Source of the DNA: Novosphingobium sp.
Lineage (GTDB): Bacteria > Pseudomonadota > Alphaproteobacteria > Sphingomonadales > Sphingomonadaceae
Direction of reading: 5' to 3'
Length of the DNA stretch: 64,000 nt
Assembly: GCF_027531025.1 (NCBI RefSeq)
Contig: NZ_JAPZQX010000007.1
Span: 180,037 to 244,036, forward strand
Made by a program: the position numbers and the translations under genes. Of this stretch, positions 46,562 through 55,089 are shown piece after piece. The stretch's first letter is position 1. Every line of letters starts with the position of its first letter. The notes beneath the pieces are model-generated. The model was not told the DNA's origin. It saw only the letters and a list, made by a program, of their open reading frames with translations, and did not search any database.

Positions 46562-46582
46562 GTCAGGCTCCCGCAAGGACGG

Positions 46583-46608
46583 GCGGTTTAACCGCTCAGT
46601 TAAACCGC
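46583..46608. promoter_or_regulatory. Perfect 10-bp-arm palindrome upstream of the SDR gene
   Basis: GCGGTTTAAC (46583-46592), spacer CGCTCA, GTTAAACCGC (46599-46608): a perfect 26-bp inverted repeat. It lies 21 bp before the SDR ATG at 46561 and in the 80-bp gap after the DsbA-fold gene. It has the length and symmetry of a TetR-type operator. No regulator is next to it; the TetR at 40883-41518 is the nearest. Confidence 0.6.
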
Positions 46609-46640
46609 ACCATGCATGGGCCGGGGCCGCTTGGCAAGGT

Positions 46641-47255
46641 TCAGCCGGTGGCCGCTTCCACCACGTCGCGCAGCCGGTCCTTGCCGAACCACATCTCGTC
46701 GCCGAGGAAGAAGGTCGGCACCCCGAAGGCGCCGCGCGCCACGGCGCGTTCGGTGCTGGCGACCAGTTCCGCCTTCACCGCCTCGTCCTGCACCAGCGCG
46801 CCCAGCGCCGCCGCATCCAGCCCCGCCCTGGTCAGGACATCGGCCCAGACCTCGGGCTCGTCGAGCTTGAGCCCATCCTGCCACAGCGCCGTGTACATCG
46901 CCTCGCGATAGGCCGGGCCGCAGCCCAGCCGCTCGGCCGCAATGGCCCCGCGCATGGCCAGCAGGGTGTTGACCGGAAAGTGGGGGTTGAAGCGGAAGCC
47001 GGTGATCCCGTGGCGCGCCATGAAGCGGTCCATTTCCAGCCGGTCATAGGCGACCTTGGCCTCGACATGGCCATAGGTCATCAGCGGCGGGCGGTTGCCG
47101 GTAGCCTTGAAGATCCCGCCCAGCAACACCGGCACATAGCGGAAGCGGACCTTGCCCTGCGCCTCGATCGCCGGGATCGCGCGGTGGACGAACCACGAGT
47201 TTGGCCCGCCAAAGTCATAGAGGAACTCGATCTCGCGCGGGTTTGCCTCAGCCAT
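46641..47255 (-). CDS. DsbA-fold isomerase, 2-hydroxychromene-2-carboxylate isomerase family
   Basis: A 204-residue protein of the DsbA/kappa-GST fold without CxxC: EIEFLYDFGGPNSWFVHRAI, then VRFRYVPVLLGGIFKATGNRP and GVPTFFLGDEMWFGKDRL. The Ser in NSW and the GVP cis-Pro loop are the isomerase/GST-kappa marks. Members isomerise 2-hydroxychromene-2-carboxylate in naphthalene catabolism or use GSH; here the substrate is not set. It starts at ATG 47255, overlapping the SDR stop (TAATG). Confidence 0.87.
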   Translation of the reverse strand: MAEANPREIEFLYDFGGPNSWFVHRAIPAIEAQGKVRFRYVPVLLGGIFKATGNRPPLMTYGHVEAKVAYDRLEMDRFMARHGITGFRFNPHFPVNTLLAMRGAIAAERLGCGPAYREAMYTALWQDGLKLDEPEVWADVLTRAGLDAAALGALVQDEAVKAELVASTERAVARGAFGVPTFFLGDEMWFGKDRLRDVVEAATG

Positions 47256-47968
47256 TACCATTTCTCCCCGTATGGCCTGATTTCCTGTTCGAAGGTCCAG
47301 GCCGATTTCGGCTGGTTGTAAAGCGACCAAAAGGTTTCGGCCACGGCCTCGGGCGGCATCAGCAGGTCGGGCTGGGCGGCCAGCGCCTCGGCCCCAATCC
47401 GCTCGATCACCCGGGCGCGGACCCATTCGGTATCGACCCCGGCGTCGATCACCAGGTGCGCCACATGGATGCCCTGTGGCCATAGCTCGCGTGCGGCCGA
47501 TTGCGCCATGGCGCGCAGGCCGGCCTTGGCGGCGGCGAAGGCGGCATAACCCGGATTGCCGCGCAGGCCGGCAGTGGCCCCGGTCACGAAGATCTTGCCG
47601 GTGCCGCGCGGCAGCATCAGCTTCGCCGCTTCGCGCACGGTGGTGAAGCCGGCAAAGCAGGCCATTTCCCAGACCTTGCGGAACACCCGGTCGGTCGTCT
47701 CGGTCAGCGGGAACTGGACGTTGGCGCCTACGTTGAAGACCACCAGCGCCAGTGGAGCGATTGCCTCGGCCTCGGCCAGAAAGGCGGTCACGTCCTCGCT
47801 TTCGCGCGCGTCAAGGCTGCGGCCGGTGACGCGTTCGCCAAGCAAGGGGGCAAGCTTCTCGCCATTGCGCCGCCCGGCGTGGACGTGAAAGCCCTCGGCG
47901 GCAAAACGGCGGACGATGGCGGCGCCGATGAAGTCCCCGGCGCCGATCACCGCGACCGAGCCGGTCAC
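47255..47968 (-). CDS. SDR-like protein with Phe at the catalytic Tyr site
   Basis: A 237-residue SDR-fold protein: SVAVIGAGDFIGAAIVRRF, then VVFNVGANVQFPL and TGATAGLRGNPGYAAFAAAK. The usual YxxxK is FAAAK here (F144, K148), so the catalytic Tyr looks replaced. This divergent group has a conserved pattern of this kind, so it is not likely a random mutation. It may be a non-enzymatic or unusual oxidoreductase. Coupled to thioesterase (ATGA at 47965-47968) and to the DsbA-fold gene (TAATG). Confidence 0.83.
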   Translation of the reverse strand: MTGSVAVIGAGDFIGAAIVRRFAAEGFHVHAGRRNGEKLAPLLGERVTGRSLDARESEDVTAFLAEAEAIAPLALVVFNVGANVQFPLTETTDRVFRKVWEMACFAGFTTVREAAKLMLPRGTGKIFVTGATAGLRGNPGYAAFAAAKAGLRAMAQSAARELWPQGIHVAHLVIDAGVDTEWVRARVIERIGAEALAAQPDLLMPPEAVAETFWSLYNQPKSAWTFEQEIRPYGEKW

Positions 47969-48411
47969 TTGCGGTCCACCGGGATCACCGCAACCGTAAA
48001 GCGCGAAATGCAGATGAGCTTGCCCGCTTCATCCTCGATCCGGATCGTCCAGACCTGGGTGGTGCGGCCCAGCGCCTCGGGTCGGGCCGTGGCATAGACC
48101 CAGCCCGAATAGGCCGGACGGATGTGGTTGGCGTTGATTTCCATGCCAACCGCGACGAACTTTTCCCGATCGACGCAGTAACTTGCGGCGACGGAGCCGA
48201 TCGTTTCGGCCAGCGCGACCGAGGCCCCGCCGTGAAGCCGCTTGAACGGTTGCTGGGTCCGTTCGTCCACCGGCATCCGCGCGCGGACCCAGTCATCGCC
48301 GCAATCGACGAATTCGATGCCGATATGGCCGGGCAGGGCATTTTCGCCCAGCGCGGTCATGGGTTGCAGCGGCGGGTGCACCCCGCCCCACCAGATCATT
48401 GCGTTGCTCAT
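47965..48411 (-). CDS. Hotdog-fold thioesterase (PaaI family)
   Basis: A 148-residue single hotdog domain: RLHGGASVALAETIGSVAAS (the HGG loop and helix), then VGMEINANHIRPAYSGWVYA, RTTQVWTIRIEDEAGKLICI. The RLHGGAS motif with catalytic Glu in ALAETIG is typical of PaaI/acyl-CoA thioesterase. ATG 48411 (MSNAMIWWGG) is preferred over the frame start at 48429. It hydrolyses acyl-CoA, which in a catabolic run would free CoA or drain dead-end thioesters. Coupled to the SDR by ATGA. Confidence 0.87.
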   Translation of the reverse strand: MSNAMIWWGGVHPPLQPMTALGENALPGHIGIEFVDCGDDWVRARMPVDERTQQPFKRLHGGASVALAETIGSVAASYCVDREKFVAVGMEINANHIRPAYSGWVYATARPEALGRTTQVWTIRIEDEAGKLICISRFTVAVIPVDRK

Positions 48412-48515
48412 TGCAACTTTCTGGCGCAAAGATCGGGCGCTGGCAATTCCCCTGGCGCGAGCGGCCAGGCGGGCAACCGGAAATCCAGCACTGCTTGCGC
48501 CGAGTGCAGCCGGGA

Positions 48516-50048
48516 CTAGGCGACCTCGGTAAGCCGCTGCACCGCGCGCACCCCGTCATAGACGAATTCCGGCCCGTCGAGGTCGACCTGCGGCCAGGCC
48601 TCACGGTCGTACCAGTAGTCCTGGCTGTCGCGCCATTCGATCCGGTCGATCCGCTTGGGCAGCTTGTCGAGGTCGCGCTTGAGGTAGGTCGGGTTGAAGT
48701 TGTCTTCCTCGATCCACGGCAGCCGCGGCAGGTGCGCATCGGCATCGGGGATCCGCACCTCGGCCTGGCGCACCCCGTGCTCGTCCATGTGATTCAGCAG
48801 GCGACAGACGAAATCGCCGATCAGGTCGACCCGCAGCGTCGCCGAGGCGCGGAAGTAGACCATCATCCAGGCGAGGTTCGGGACATCGGAGAACATCATC
48901 CCGCGCCAGCTGACCGTCTGGGAGAAATCGACCGGCTTGCCATCGACCGAGAAGGCGATCCCGCCCATCACCTTGAGCCGGAACCCGGTCGCCGCAATGA
49001 CGACATCCGCCGGGATCACGGTCCCATCCCTGGTGACGATGCTGTCGGCGGTGAAATGGTCGATCTCGTCGGTAACGACATCGACCTTGCCCGCCGCGAT
49101 TGCCGCGAACATGTCGCCGTCAGGGACGATCGCCATCCGCTGTTGCCACACGCGGTAGCGCGGGGTGAAATGCGGTTCGAATTCGAAATCCTCGCCCGCG
49201 TGCTGGCGGATCAGGTCCTTCAATTCCTCGAACACCGCGTCGGGCTCCTCCACGCAGCGGCGGACCAGCTCGCGGGAGTCATGATTGACCTGTTCGCGCA
49301 CCACGCGGTGGATGGTCGGCTCGTCGATCCCGATCTGGTGCAGCCGGTCGGCCAGCTCGTTGGCGTTCGGCATGCACCAGTAATAGGTAGGCGAGCGCTG
49401 CAGCATGGTCACCTTGGCGGCCTGGTCGGCCATCGCCGGAATGATCGTCGCCGCCGAAGCGCCCGAACCGATCACCACCACCCGCTTGCCGGCATAGTCA
49501 GTCTTGGGATCCCACAGCTGGGCATGGACCAGCAGGCCGCCGAACTGCTCGGCTCCCGGCCAGTCAGGCATGTAGGGCGTCTCGTGGTCATAATAGCCCT
49601 GGCACATCCACAGGAAGTTGCAGGTGAAATCGGCGCTGGTCCCGTCGGTGCGGGTCGCCTTCACCGTCCAGAGCTTGTCCGCGCTCGACCACAAGGCTTG
49701 GCTGATGCGGTGGCCATAGTGAATGTGCGGGGCGAGGCCGTATTCCTCGATCACCTCGCCCATGTATTCACGGATCGCCCCGCCGCTGGCGATCGGCGGG
49801 CCAACCCACGGCTTGAACCGGTAGCCATAGGTATAAAGATCGGAATCGGACCGGATTCCGGGGTACTGGTAAGTTGCCCAGGTCCCGCCGAAGGTGTCCT
49901 TCATTTCGAGGATCGCGAAGGTCTTGCCACGGCATTGCTGCGTGAGGTGGACCGCGGAGCCGATCCCGGCCACCCCGGCCCCGACGATCAGCACATCGAA
50001 ATGGGTGGTCTCGGCCGCCGGCCTGGCGGCAGTTGCTATGGCGTTCAT
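48516..50048 (-). CDS. EthA-like flavin monooxygenase (Baeyer-Villiger type), second copy
   Basis: A 510-residue FAD/NADPH enzyme. FAD Rossmann: DVLIVGAGVAGIGSAVHL, followed by GGTWATYQYPGIRSDSDLYT. The NADPH Rossmann is VVVIGSGASAATIIPAMA. Between them is CQGYYDHETPYMPDWPG, the EthA-type form of the Baeyer-Villiger signature region. C-terminal ATGFRLKVMGG closes the FAD site. Such enzymes insert oxygen next to a ketone or oxidise thioamides. About 60-70% like its neighbour by eye. ATG 50048; a partial CTTA...TAAG repeat lies upstream (50067-50083). Confidence 0.9.
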   Translation of the reverse strand: MNAIATAARPAAETTHFDVLIVGAGVAGIGSAVHLTQQCRGKTFAILEMKDTFGGTWATYQYPGIRSDSDLYTYGYRFKPWVGPPIASGGAIREYMGEVIEEYGLAPHIHYGHRISQALWSSADKLWTVKATRTDGTSADFTCNFLWMCQGYYDHETPYMPDWPGAEQFGGLLVHAQLWDPKTDYAGKRVVVIGSGASAATIIPAMADQAAKVTMLQRSPTYYWCMPNANELADRLHQIGIDEPTIHRVVREQVNHDSRELVRRCVEEPDAVFEELKDLIRQHAGEDFEFEPHFTPRYRVWQQRMAIVPDGDMFAAIAAGKVDVVTDEIDHFTADSIVTRDGTVIPADVVIAATGFRLKVMGGIAFSVDGKPVDFSQTVSWRGMMFSDVPNLAWMMVYFRASATLRVDLIGDFVCRLLNHMDEHGVRQAEVRIPDADAHLPRLPWIEEDNFNPTYLKRDLDKLPKRIDRIEWRDSQDYWYDREAWPQVDLDGPEFVYDGVRAVQRLTEVA

Positions 50049-50127
50049 CGGCGATTCTCCCAGTCCCTTATGGACCGAGTAAGCGCCCAAACCGCGCAAA
50101 TGCCAAGCCGGTAATGTATTGCGTGTT

Positions 50128-51672
50128 CTAGGCGGCCTCGGTCTCTCTCGGCGCCGCGCCTTTCTGGCTGCGCTGGCCGTCATAGAGGAACTCTGCACCG
50201 GTCAGGTCGATGTTCGGAATCTCGCCGCGCTCGGCCCAATAGTCCTGGTTATGGCGCCATTCGGGCTTGTCGCCGCGCCGAGGCATCTGCTTCAATCCGC
50301 GTATCAGGTAGCTGGGATTGAAGTTGTCGCTTTCGATCCAGTCGTGCAGCTCCATGTCGCGATCTTCGTCGCGCAGTGCCACTTCGACCCGCTTCACGCC
50401 TTTCGCATCCATGTGGTTGAGCAGTTTGCAGACGAAATCGCCCATCATATCCACGCGCAGTGTCCAGCTGGCCCGGAAATAGCCCATCACCCAGGCCATG
50501 TTGGGCACGCCGGTGAACATCATCCCGCGATAGTTGATCGTTTCGTGCCAATCGACCCGCTGGCCGTCGACGAAGAACGGAATGCCGCCCATCATCAAGA
50601 GGTTGAAGCCGGTGGCGGCGACGATGATGTCAGCCTCGATCTCTTGGCCCGACTTGGTCCGCACGCCCTTCTCGGTGAAGGTTTCGAGCTCGTCTGTGTG
50701 AACCGTCAGCTTGCCGGCTACGGCGGCGCGGAAGATGTCGCCTTCGGGGCAGAAGGCCAGACGCTGCTGCCAGGGGCGGTACTTCGGGGTGAAGTGGGGT
50801 TCGAACTCGAAGTCTTCCTTGCCGGTGAAAGCGCGAACCAGCATCCGCAGTTCCTCGATCACCACCTCGGGCTCATCGATGCAGCGCTGGGTCATCACGT
50901 TCTGGTCGTGCATGATCTGGGCGCGGACCACCCGGTGGATGGTCGGCTCGTCGATCCCGCCGGCACGCAGCTTGTCGGCCAGTTCGTTCTTGTTCTCGCT
51001 GCAGAAGAAATAGGTCGGCGAGCGCTGCAGCATGGTCACGTGGGCGGCCTTTTCGGCAAAGGCGGGGATCACCGTGGCGGCGGTCGCGCCCGATCCGATC
51101 ACCAGCACGCGCTTGCCGGTATAGTCGATCTTGGGATCCCACAGCTGGGCGTGGACCAGCAGGCCCTGGTAGCGGTCCATCCCCGGCCAGTCGGGCATGT
51201 AGGGCTTTTCGTGATCGTAATAGCCCTGGCACATCCACAGGAAGTTGCAGGTGAAGGCCACCTTGGCCCCGTCGCTCGAGCGGGTCGCCTCGACTGTCCA
51301 GAGGTTGGTCTTGCTGTCCCACGCGGCGCGGGTGATGCGGTGGCCATAGCGGATGTGCGGGGCGATCCCGTTCTCCTCGATCACCTCGCCCATGTACTTG
51401 AGGATTTCCTCGGCACTGGCGATCGGTGCGCCGATCCAGGGCTTGAAGCGATAGCCGAAGGTGTAGAGGTCGCTGTCCGAACGCACGCCGGGATACTTGT
51501 GGGTTTCCCAGGTCCCGCCATAGGTGTCCTTCATTTCCAGGATCACATAGGACTTGCCGGGGCACTGGTCTTGCAGGTGATAGGCCGATCCGATCCCTGA
51601 AATCCCTGCGCCAACGATCAGCACGTCGACATGGGTCACTTCGGTGGCCGGGGCCGTGGCAACTGCGTTCAT
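50128..51672 (-). CDS. EthA-like flavin monooxygenase (Baeyer-Villiger type), first copy
   Basis: A 514-residue FAD/NADPH monooxygenase, paralog of its downstream neighbour. FAD motif: DVLIVGAGISGIGSAYHL; GGTWETHKYPGVRSDSDLYT; NADPH motif VLVIGSGATAATVIPAFA; GYYDHEKPYMPDWPG between. It is first in the seven-gene minus-strand run. Likely converts ketones to esters or lactones, which the thioesterase, SDRs, isomerase and enoyl-CoA hydratase would process. ATG 51672 with AGGGAGAG ribosome-binding site. A perfect palindrome (51691-51708) lies 18 bp before it. Confidence 0.9.
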   Translation of the reverse strand: MNAVATAPATEVTHVDVLIVGAGISGIGSAYHLQDQCPGKSYVILEMKDTYGGTWETHKYPGVRSDSDLYTFGYRFKPWIGAPIASAEEILKYMGEVIEENGIAPHIRYGHRITRAAWDSKTNLWTVEATRSSDGAKVAFTCNFLWMCQGYYDHEKPYMPDWPGMDRYQGLLVHAQLWDPKIDYTGKRVLVIGSGATAATVIPAFAEKAAHVTMLQRSPTYFFCSENKNELADKLRAGGIDEPTIHRVVRAQIMHDQNVMTQRCIDEPEVVIEELRMLVRAFTGKEDFEFEPHFTPKYRPWQQRLAFCPEGDIFRAAVAGKLTVHTDELETFTEKGVRTKSGQEIEADIIVAATGFNLLMMGGIPFFVDGQRVDWHETINYRGMMFTGVPNMAWVMGYFRASWTLRVDMMGDFVCKLLNHMDAKGVKRVEVALRDEDRDMELHDWIESDNFNPSYLIRGLKQMPRRGDKPEWRHNQDYWAERGEIPNIDLTGAEFLYDGQRSQKGAAPRETEAA

Positions 51673-51690
51673 GGCGACTCTCCCTTCGCT

Positions 51691-51708
51691 CTTAATCGTC
51701 CGATTAAG
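51691..51708. promoter_or_regulatory. Perfect palindrome upstream of the first monooxygenase
   Basis: CTTAATCG-TC-CGATTAAG, 8-bp arms, 18 bp before the ATG at 51672. It is at the head of the monooxygenase run, where a repressor of the whole operon would bind. A degenerate copy, CTTA...TAAG, lies before the second monooxygenase at 50067-50083. The binding protein is not in the window by position. Confidence 0.6.
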
Positions 51709-51749
51709 CCGCTAATGAAGGGAATTGCCAAGCCCGTAATTGATGCTGG

Positions 51750-52280
51750 TCAAACCGGTTCGACTTCCGGCGCGGCTGCGCTGCCCGGCCCGAGGCTGCG
51801 CTGCATGTACAGCGTGTCGAGCCAGCGGCCCTGCTTGCGCCCGATGCCGGTCAGCCGCCCCGCCTCGGCAAAACCCAGCCGGGCGTGGAGCGCGGCCGAG
51901 GCTGGTTCCGCCCCGCCGATTACCGCCACCATCTGGCGGAAACCGGCTTCCTCGCAGGCCGCAATGAGGGCGCCGAGCAGGGCCTTGCCCACGCCTTGCC
52001 CGCGCGCATCGTCACGGATGTAGATCGAATCCTCGCAGACATAGCGATAGGCCGCCCGGTCGCGGAACTGGGTGGCATAGGCATATCCCAGCAGTGCGCC
52101 AGCTTCATCCTCGGCCACCAGCCAAGGCCAACCATGGCCCAGCACGCGGGCGATGCGCTGGCCGATCTCGGCCGCCTTGGGCGGGACGGTTTCGTAACTG
52201 GCCGTGCCGTGCAGCACGTGGTGGGCATAGATCGCCGCGATTTCCGCCGCATCGGCGGGATCGACCGGGCGGATCCGCAT
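51750..52280 (-). CDS. GNAT acetyltransferase (phosphinothricin acetyltransferase-like)
   Basis: A 176-residue GNAT: IRPVDPADAAEIAAIYAHHV at the start, GTASYETVPP, EDSIYIRDDARGQGVGKALL (acetyl-CoA binding Q/RxxGxG/A) and ALHARLGFAEAGRL. The pattern is that of the Pat/Bar group, which acetylates phosphinothricin or related amines. The true substrate is unknown. ATG 52280 begins 5 bp after the pmbA stop, so it may be co-transcribed with pmbA. Confidence 0.87.
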   Translation of the reverse strand: MRIRPVDPADAAEIAAIYAHHVLHGTASYETVPPKAAEIGQRIARVLGHGWPWLVAEDEAGALLGYAYATQFRDRAAYRYVCEDSIYIRDDARGQGVGKALLGALIAACEEAGFRQMVAVIGGAEPASAALHARLGFAEAGRLTGIGRKQGRWLDTLYMQRSLGPGSAAAPEVEPV

Positions 52281-52285
52281 GGCGC

Positions 52286-53632
52286 TCAATCGCCCGCCAC
52301 GGTCATGCCATCGACCCGCAAGGTCGGCACGTTGACGCTGCGATACCATTCCAGGTCATTGGCGGGGACCAGCGCGGCGAACATGTCGATCAGGTTGCCG
52401 GCCACGGTGAATTCGGCCACCGGCCCGGCCAGCTGGCCATTGACGATGCGATAGCCCGATGCGCCCCGGCTGTAATCGCCGGTAACGCCGTTGACGCCGT
52501 GGCCGATCAGTTCGGTGACATAGACCCCGTCGGCAATGTCGGCCATCAGTTCGGCGGGGGTCATGCTGCCCGGTTCAAGGTGCAGGTTGCTGGTGCCGAC
52601 CCCGGGCGATCCGCCCGCGCCGCGCACGGCATGGCCGGTCGGCTGGCCGCCCAGCTGGCGGGCCGCCGCGCTGTCCATCAGCCAGCCGGTCAGCCGCCCG
52701 CCCTCGACCAGCGCGCGGCGCGCCACCGGCAGCCCCTCGCCATCGAAGGGGCGCGAGGAGAGCCCGCGCAGCCGCAGCGGATCGTCGACGATCGTGATGC
52801 CGGGGGCAAAGATCTGCGCGCCATCGCGGTCAAGCAGGAAGCTGGCGCGCCGGGCAATCGCATTGCCCGACATCGCGCCGGCCAGGTGGCCGAGCAGGCT
52901 GCCGCCCACCCGCGGATCGAACACCACCGGCATGGGGCCGCTCTTGAGCCGGCCCGGATTGACCCGGCGGACAGCGCGCTCACCCGCTTCCCGCCCGATC
53001 GCCTCGGGCGCCGGCAGGTCGGCCAGGTGGCGGGCGGTGCGCCAGTCGTAATCGCGCTGCATCGCATCGCCAGTCCCGGCAATCACCACCGCGCTGGAGG
53101 AATGGCTGGTCCCGGCATAGGCCCCGGCGAACCCGTGGCTGGTGACCAGCGCCATGACCCGGTGCGAAAAGCCGGCCGATCCGCCTTCGCTGTTGGTCAC
53201 GCCGGCCACGGCGCGCGCCGCATCCTCTGCCGCCAGCGCCCGCTCGCGCAGGATCGCCGGGCTGGGCTCGGCCGGATCGTCAAGATCGAGCGCGGCAGGC
53301 GCCGCGCGCAGCAGCAGGTCTTCGGGGGCCAGCCCGGCATAGCGGTCTTCCGGCGCAGCCCGCGCCATGTCCACGGCCCGCGCGGCCAGTTCGGCCAGCG
53401 CCGCGTCCGACAGGTCGCTTGACCCGATCGAGGCCGAACGGCTGCCGACAAAGACCCTTAGGTCAAGGTGCTCGGTCTCCGAATGCTCGACATCTTCCAG
53501 CTTGCCGAGCCGCACTTGCACGCCTTCGGACAGGCTGCCGGAATAGATCGCATCGGCGGCATCGGCCCCGGCCTTGCGCGCAAGGTCGATCAGCGCGGCG
53601 GCGCGGCTCTGGGCGGCTTCGGGGGTCAGCAT
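52286..53632 (-). CDS. pmbA: TldE/PmbA metalloprotease subunit
   Basis: The non-catalytic partner of TldD. A 448-residue protein with the TldE landmarks: VQVRLGKLEDVEHSETEHLD, VVFDPRVGGSLLGHLAGAMS, DDPLRLRGLSSRPFDGEGLP and IGHGVNGVTGDYSRGASGYR. There is no HExxxH, as expected for TldE. TldD is encoded at 19230-20663, so the pair is split across the window but complete. Used in peptide maturation and antitoxin turnover in other bacteria. Confidence 0.93.
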   Translation of the reverse strand: MLTPEAAQSRAAALIDLARKAGADAADAIYSGSLSEGVQVRLGKLEDVEHSETEHLDLRVFVGSRSASIGSSDLSDAALAELAARAVDMARAAPEDRYAGLAPEDLLLRAAPAALDLDDPAEPSPAILRERALAAEDAARAVAGVTNSEGGSAGFSHRVMALVTSHGFAGAYAGTSHSSSAVVIAGTGDAMQRDYDWRTARHLADLPAPEAIGREAGERAVRRVNPGRLKSGPMPVVFDPRVGGSLLGHLAGAMSGNAIARRASFLLDRDGAQIFAPGITIVDDPLRLRGLSSRPFDGEGLPVARRALVEGGRLTGWLMDSAAARQLGGQPTGHAVRGAGGSPGVGTSNLHLEPGSMTPAELMADIADGVYVTELIGHGVNGVTGDYSRGASGYRIVNGQLAGPVAEFTVAGNLIDMFAALVPANDLEWYRSVNVPTLRVDGMTVAGD

Positions 53633-53692
53633 GGGAAACGGTCACTCCAGTCGGGGAGTGGCCGATCTAGGGACGGCAGGCCGAAAGGGCAA

Positions 53693-54073
53693 TCAGGCGA
53701 GGATGTAGGCCAGCAGTTTGAACAGCCCGGTCAGCGCCAACGGCAGCGTGATAGCCAGGATCCACAGCCAGGCCCGGTCATGCCGGTAATAGCCTGCCAG
53801 TGCCGGATCGGCGGCCTGTTCGTCGCTCAGCCGGTTCCAGCGGCGCTCGAAGCTGCGGCAGGCCGGGATGATCCCCGCCACCAGCACGACCAGGGCCAAA
53901 TAGGGCAGCAGCGATCCGCTGCGCACCTGCAGCGCGCCCATGGTCAGGAAGATCTGGAGACCGGTATAGACCAGCAGGGCATAGGCGATGTTGTCGCTCA
54001 TGCGCTTGCGCCAGTCGAGCGGTTTGGTCGAAGCGCGCTGCGATCGCGCAATGCCTTGCCAAGCCTTGATCAT
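53693..54073 (-). CDS. Hypothetical membrane protein
   Basis: A 126-residue protein with about three membrane segments (NIAYALLVYTGLQIFLTMGA, LLPYLALVVLVAGIIPA and LWILAITLPLALTGLFKLLA) and a basic N-terminal segment. No family recognised. ATG 54073 is used; the upstream frame is unlikely. It lies between pmbA and the divergent lptB region. Confidence 0.65.
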   Translation of the reverse strand: MIKAWQGIARSQRASTKPLDWRKRMSDNIAYALLVYTGLQIFLTMGALQVRSGSLLPYLALVVLVAGIIPACRSFERRWNRLSDEQAADPALAGYYRHDRAWLWILAITLPLALTGLFKLLAYILA

Positions 54074-54298
54074 CGCCAGTCCCCTTGCAGCATCCCCAGC
54101 GGTCCGTGCGGTCTTGTGCCGATCATCGGACTCGTTGGGGGAGTAAAACACCGATGGGCCGCGCAATCAAGCACCGTTTACCATGCCGTTTACCGTCCCT
54201 TGCCCATGCTGTTCGTCGAAGCCCCATGCATGAAACTTGCCAATTGCGATCCCGCCGCCTTGCCGAGCGCGACCGGTGCGCTTAAACAGCAGCTTGCA

Positions 54299-55075
54299 AT
54301 GACCGACACCGCGCTTGCCCCTGCCGCCCGCACCGATCCCCCCGCCATGCCGCAGGGCGGGCTGGAAGTGATCTCGATCGCCAAGTCCTATGACAAGCGC
54401 GCCGTGCTGACCGACATTTCGCTGTCGGTGGCCAAGGGCGAAGTGCTGGGCCTGCTTGGCCCCAACGGCGCGGGCAAGACCACCTGTTTCTATTCGATCA
54501 TGGGGCTGGTGCGGCCGGATTCGGGCCGGATCCTGATGGACGGGGTCGATGTCACCAACCTGCCGATGTATCGCCGCGCGATCCTGGGCCTGGGCTACCT
54601 GCCGCAGGAAACCAGCATCTTTCGTGGCATGACGGTGGAACGGAACATCAATTGCGTGCTCGAACTGGTCGAGCCGGATGCCGATGTCCGGCGCGAGGAG
54701 CTGGAACGCCTGCTGGGTGAATTCGGCCTGACCCGGCTGCGCGAAAGCCCGGCCATGGCCCTGTCCGGCGGGGAGCGCCGCCGCGCCGAAATCGCCCGGG
54801 CGCTGGCCGCCAAGCCTTCGATCATGCTGCTGGACGAGCCCTTTGCCGGGATCGACCCGCTCTCGATCAGCGACATCCGCGATCTGGTGAGGGACCTCAA
54901 GCAGCGCGGCATCGGCGTGCTGATCACCGATCACAACGTGCGCGAAACGCTGGATATCTGCGACAAGGGCTGCATCATCTACGGCGGCCAGGTCCTGTTC
55001 GCCGGCAGCCCCGGAGCGCTGGTGGCCGATGAAAACGTGCGCCGGCTCTACCTGGGCGAGGGCTTCACGCTTTAG
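54299..55075 (+). CDS. lptB: LPS export ABC transporter ATPase LptB
   Basis: Powers extraction of LPS from the inner membrane with LptFG. The 258-residue protein has LLGPNGAGKTTCFYSIMGLV, LPQETSIFRGMTVERNI, LSGGERRRAEIARAL, IMLLDEPFAGIDP, and the switch LITDHNVRETLDICDKG, close to LptB consensus. ATG 54299 is used (the frame also has one at 54230). rpoN starts 14 bp after the stop, the common lptB-rpoN arrangement of proteobacteria, which supports the call. LptA/LptC are not in the window. Confidence 0.94.
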   Translation: MTDTALAPAARTDPPAMPQGGLEVISIAKSYDKRAVLTDISLSVAKGEVLGLLGPNGAGKTTCFYSIMGLVRPDSGRILMDGVDVTNLPMYRRAILGLGYLPQETSIFRGMTVERNINCVLELVEPDADVRREELERLLGEFGLTRLRESPAMALSGGERRRAEIARALAAKPSIMLLDEPFAGIDPLSISDIRDLVRDLKQRGIGVLITDHNVRETLDICDKGCIIYGGQVLFAGSPGALVADENVRRLYLGEGFTL

Positions 55076-55089
55076 GGCGGGCCTCTTTT

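Noticed and set aside
46590..46603. CtrA site inside the 46583-46608 palindrome
   Set aside because: Spacing is TTAA-N8-TTAA, one base off consensus; the palindrome explains the sequence better.
54074..54298. Possible sigma-54 type promoter in front of lptB-rpoN
   Set aside because: No GG-N10-GC core with the usual flanks could be found; no call made.
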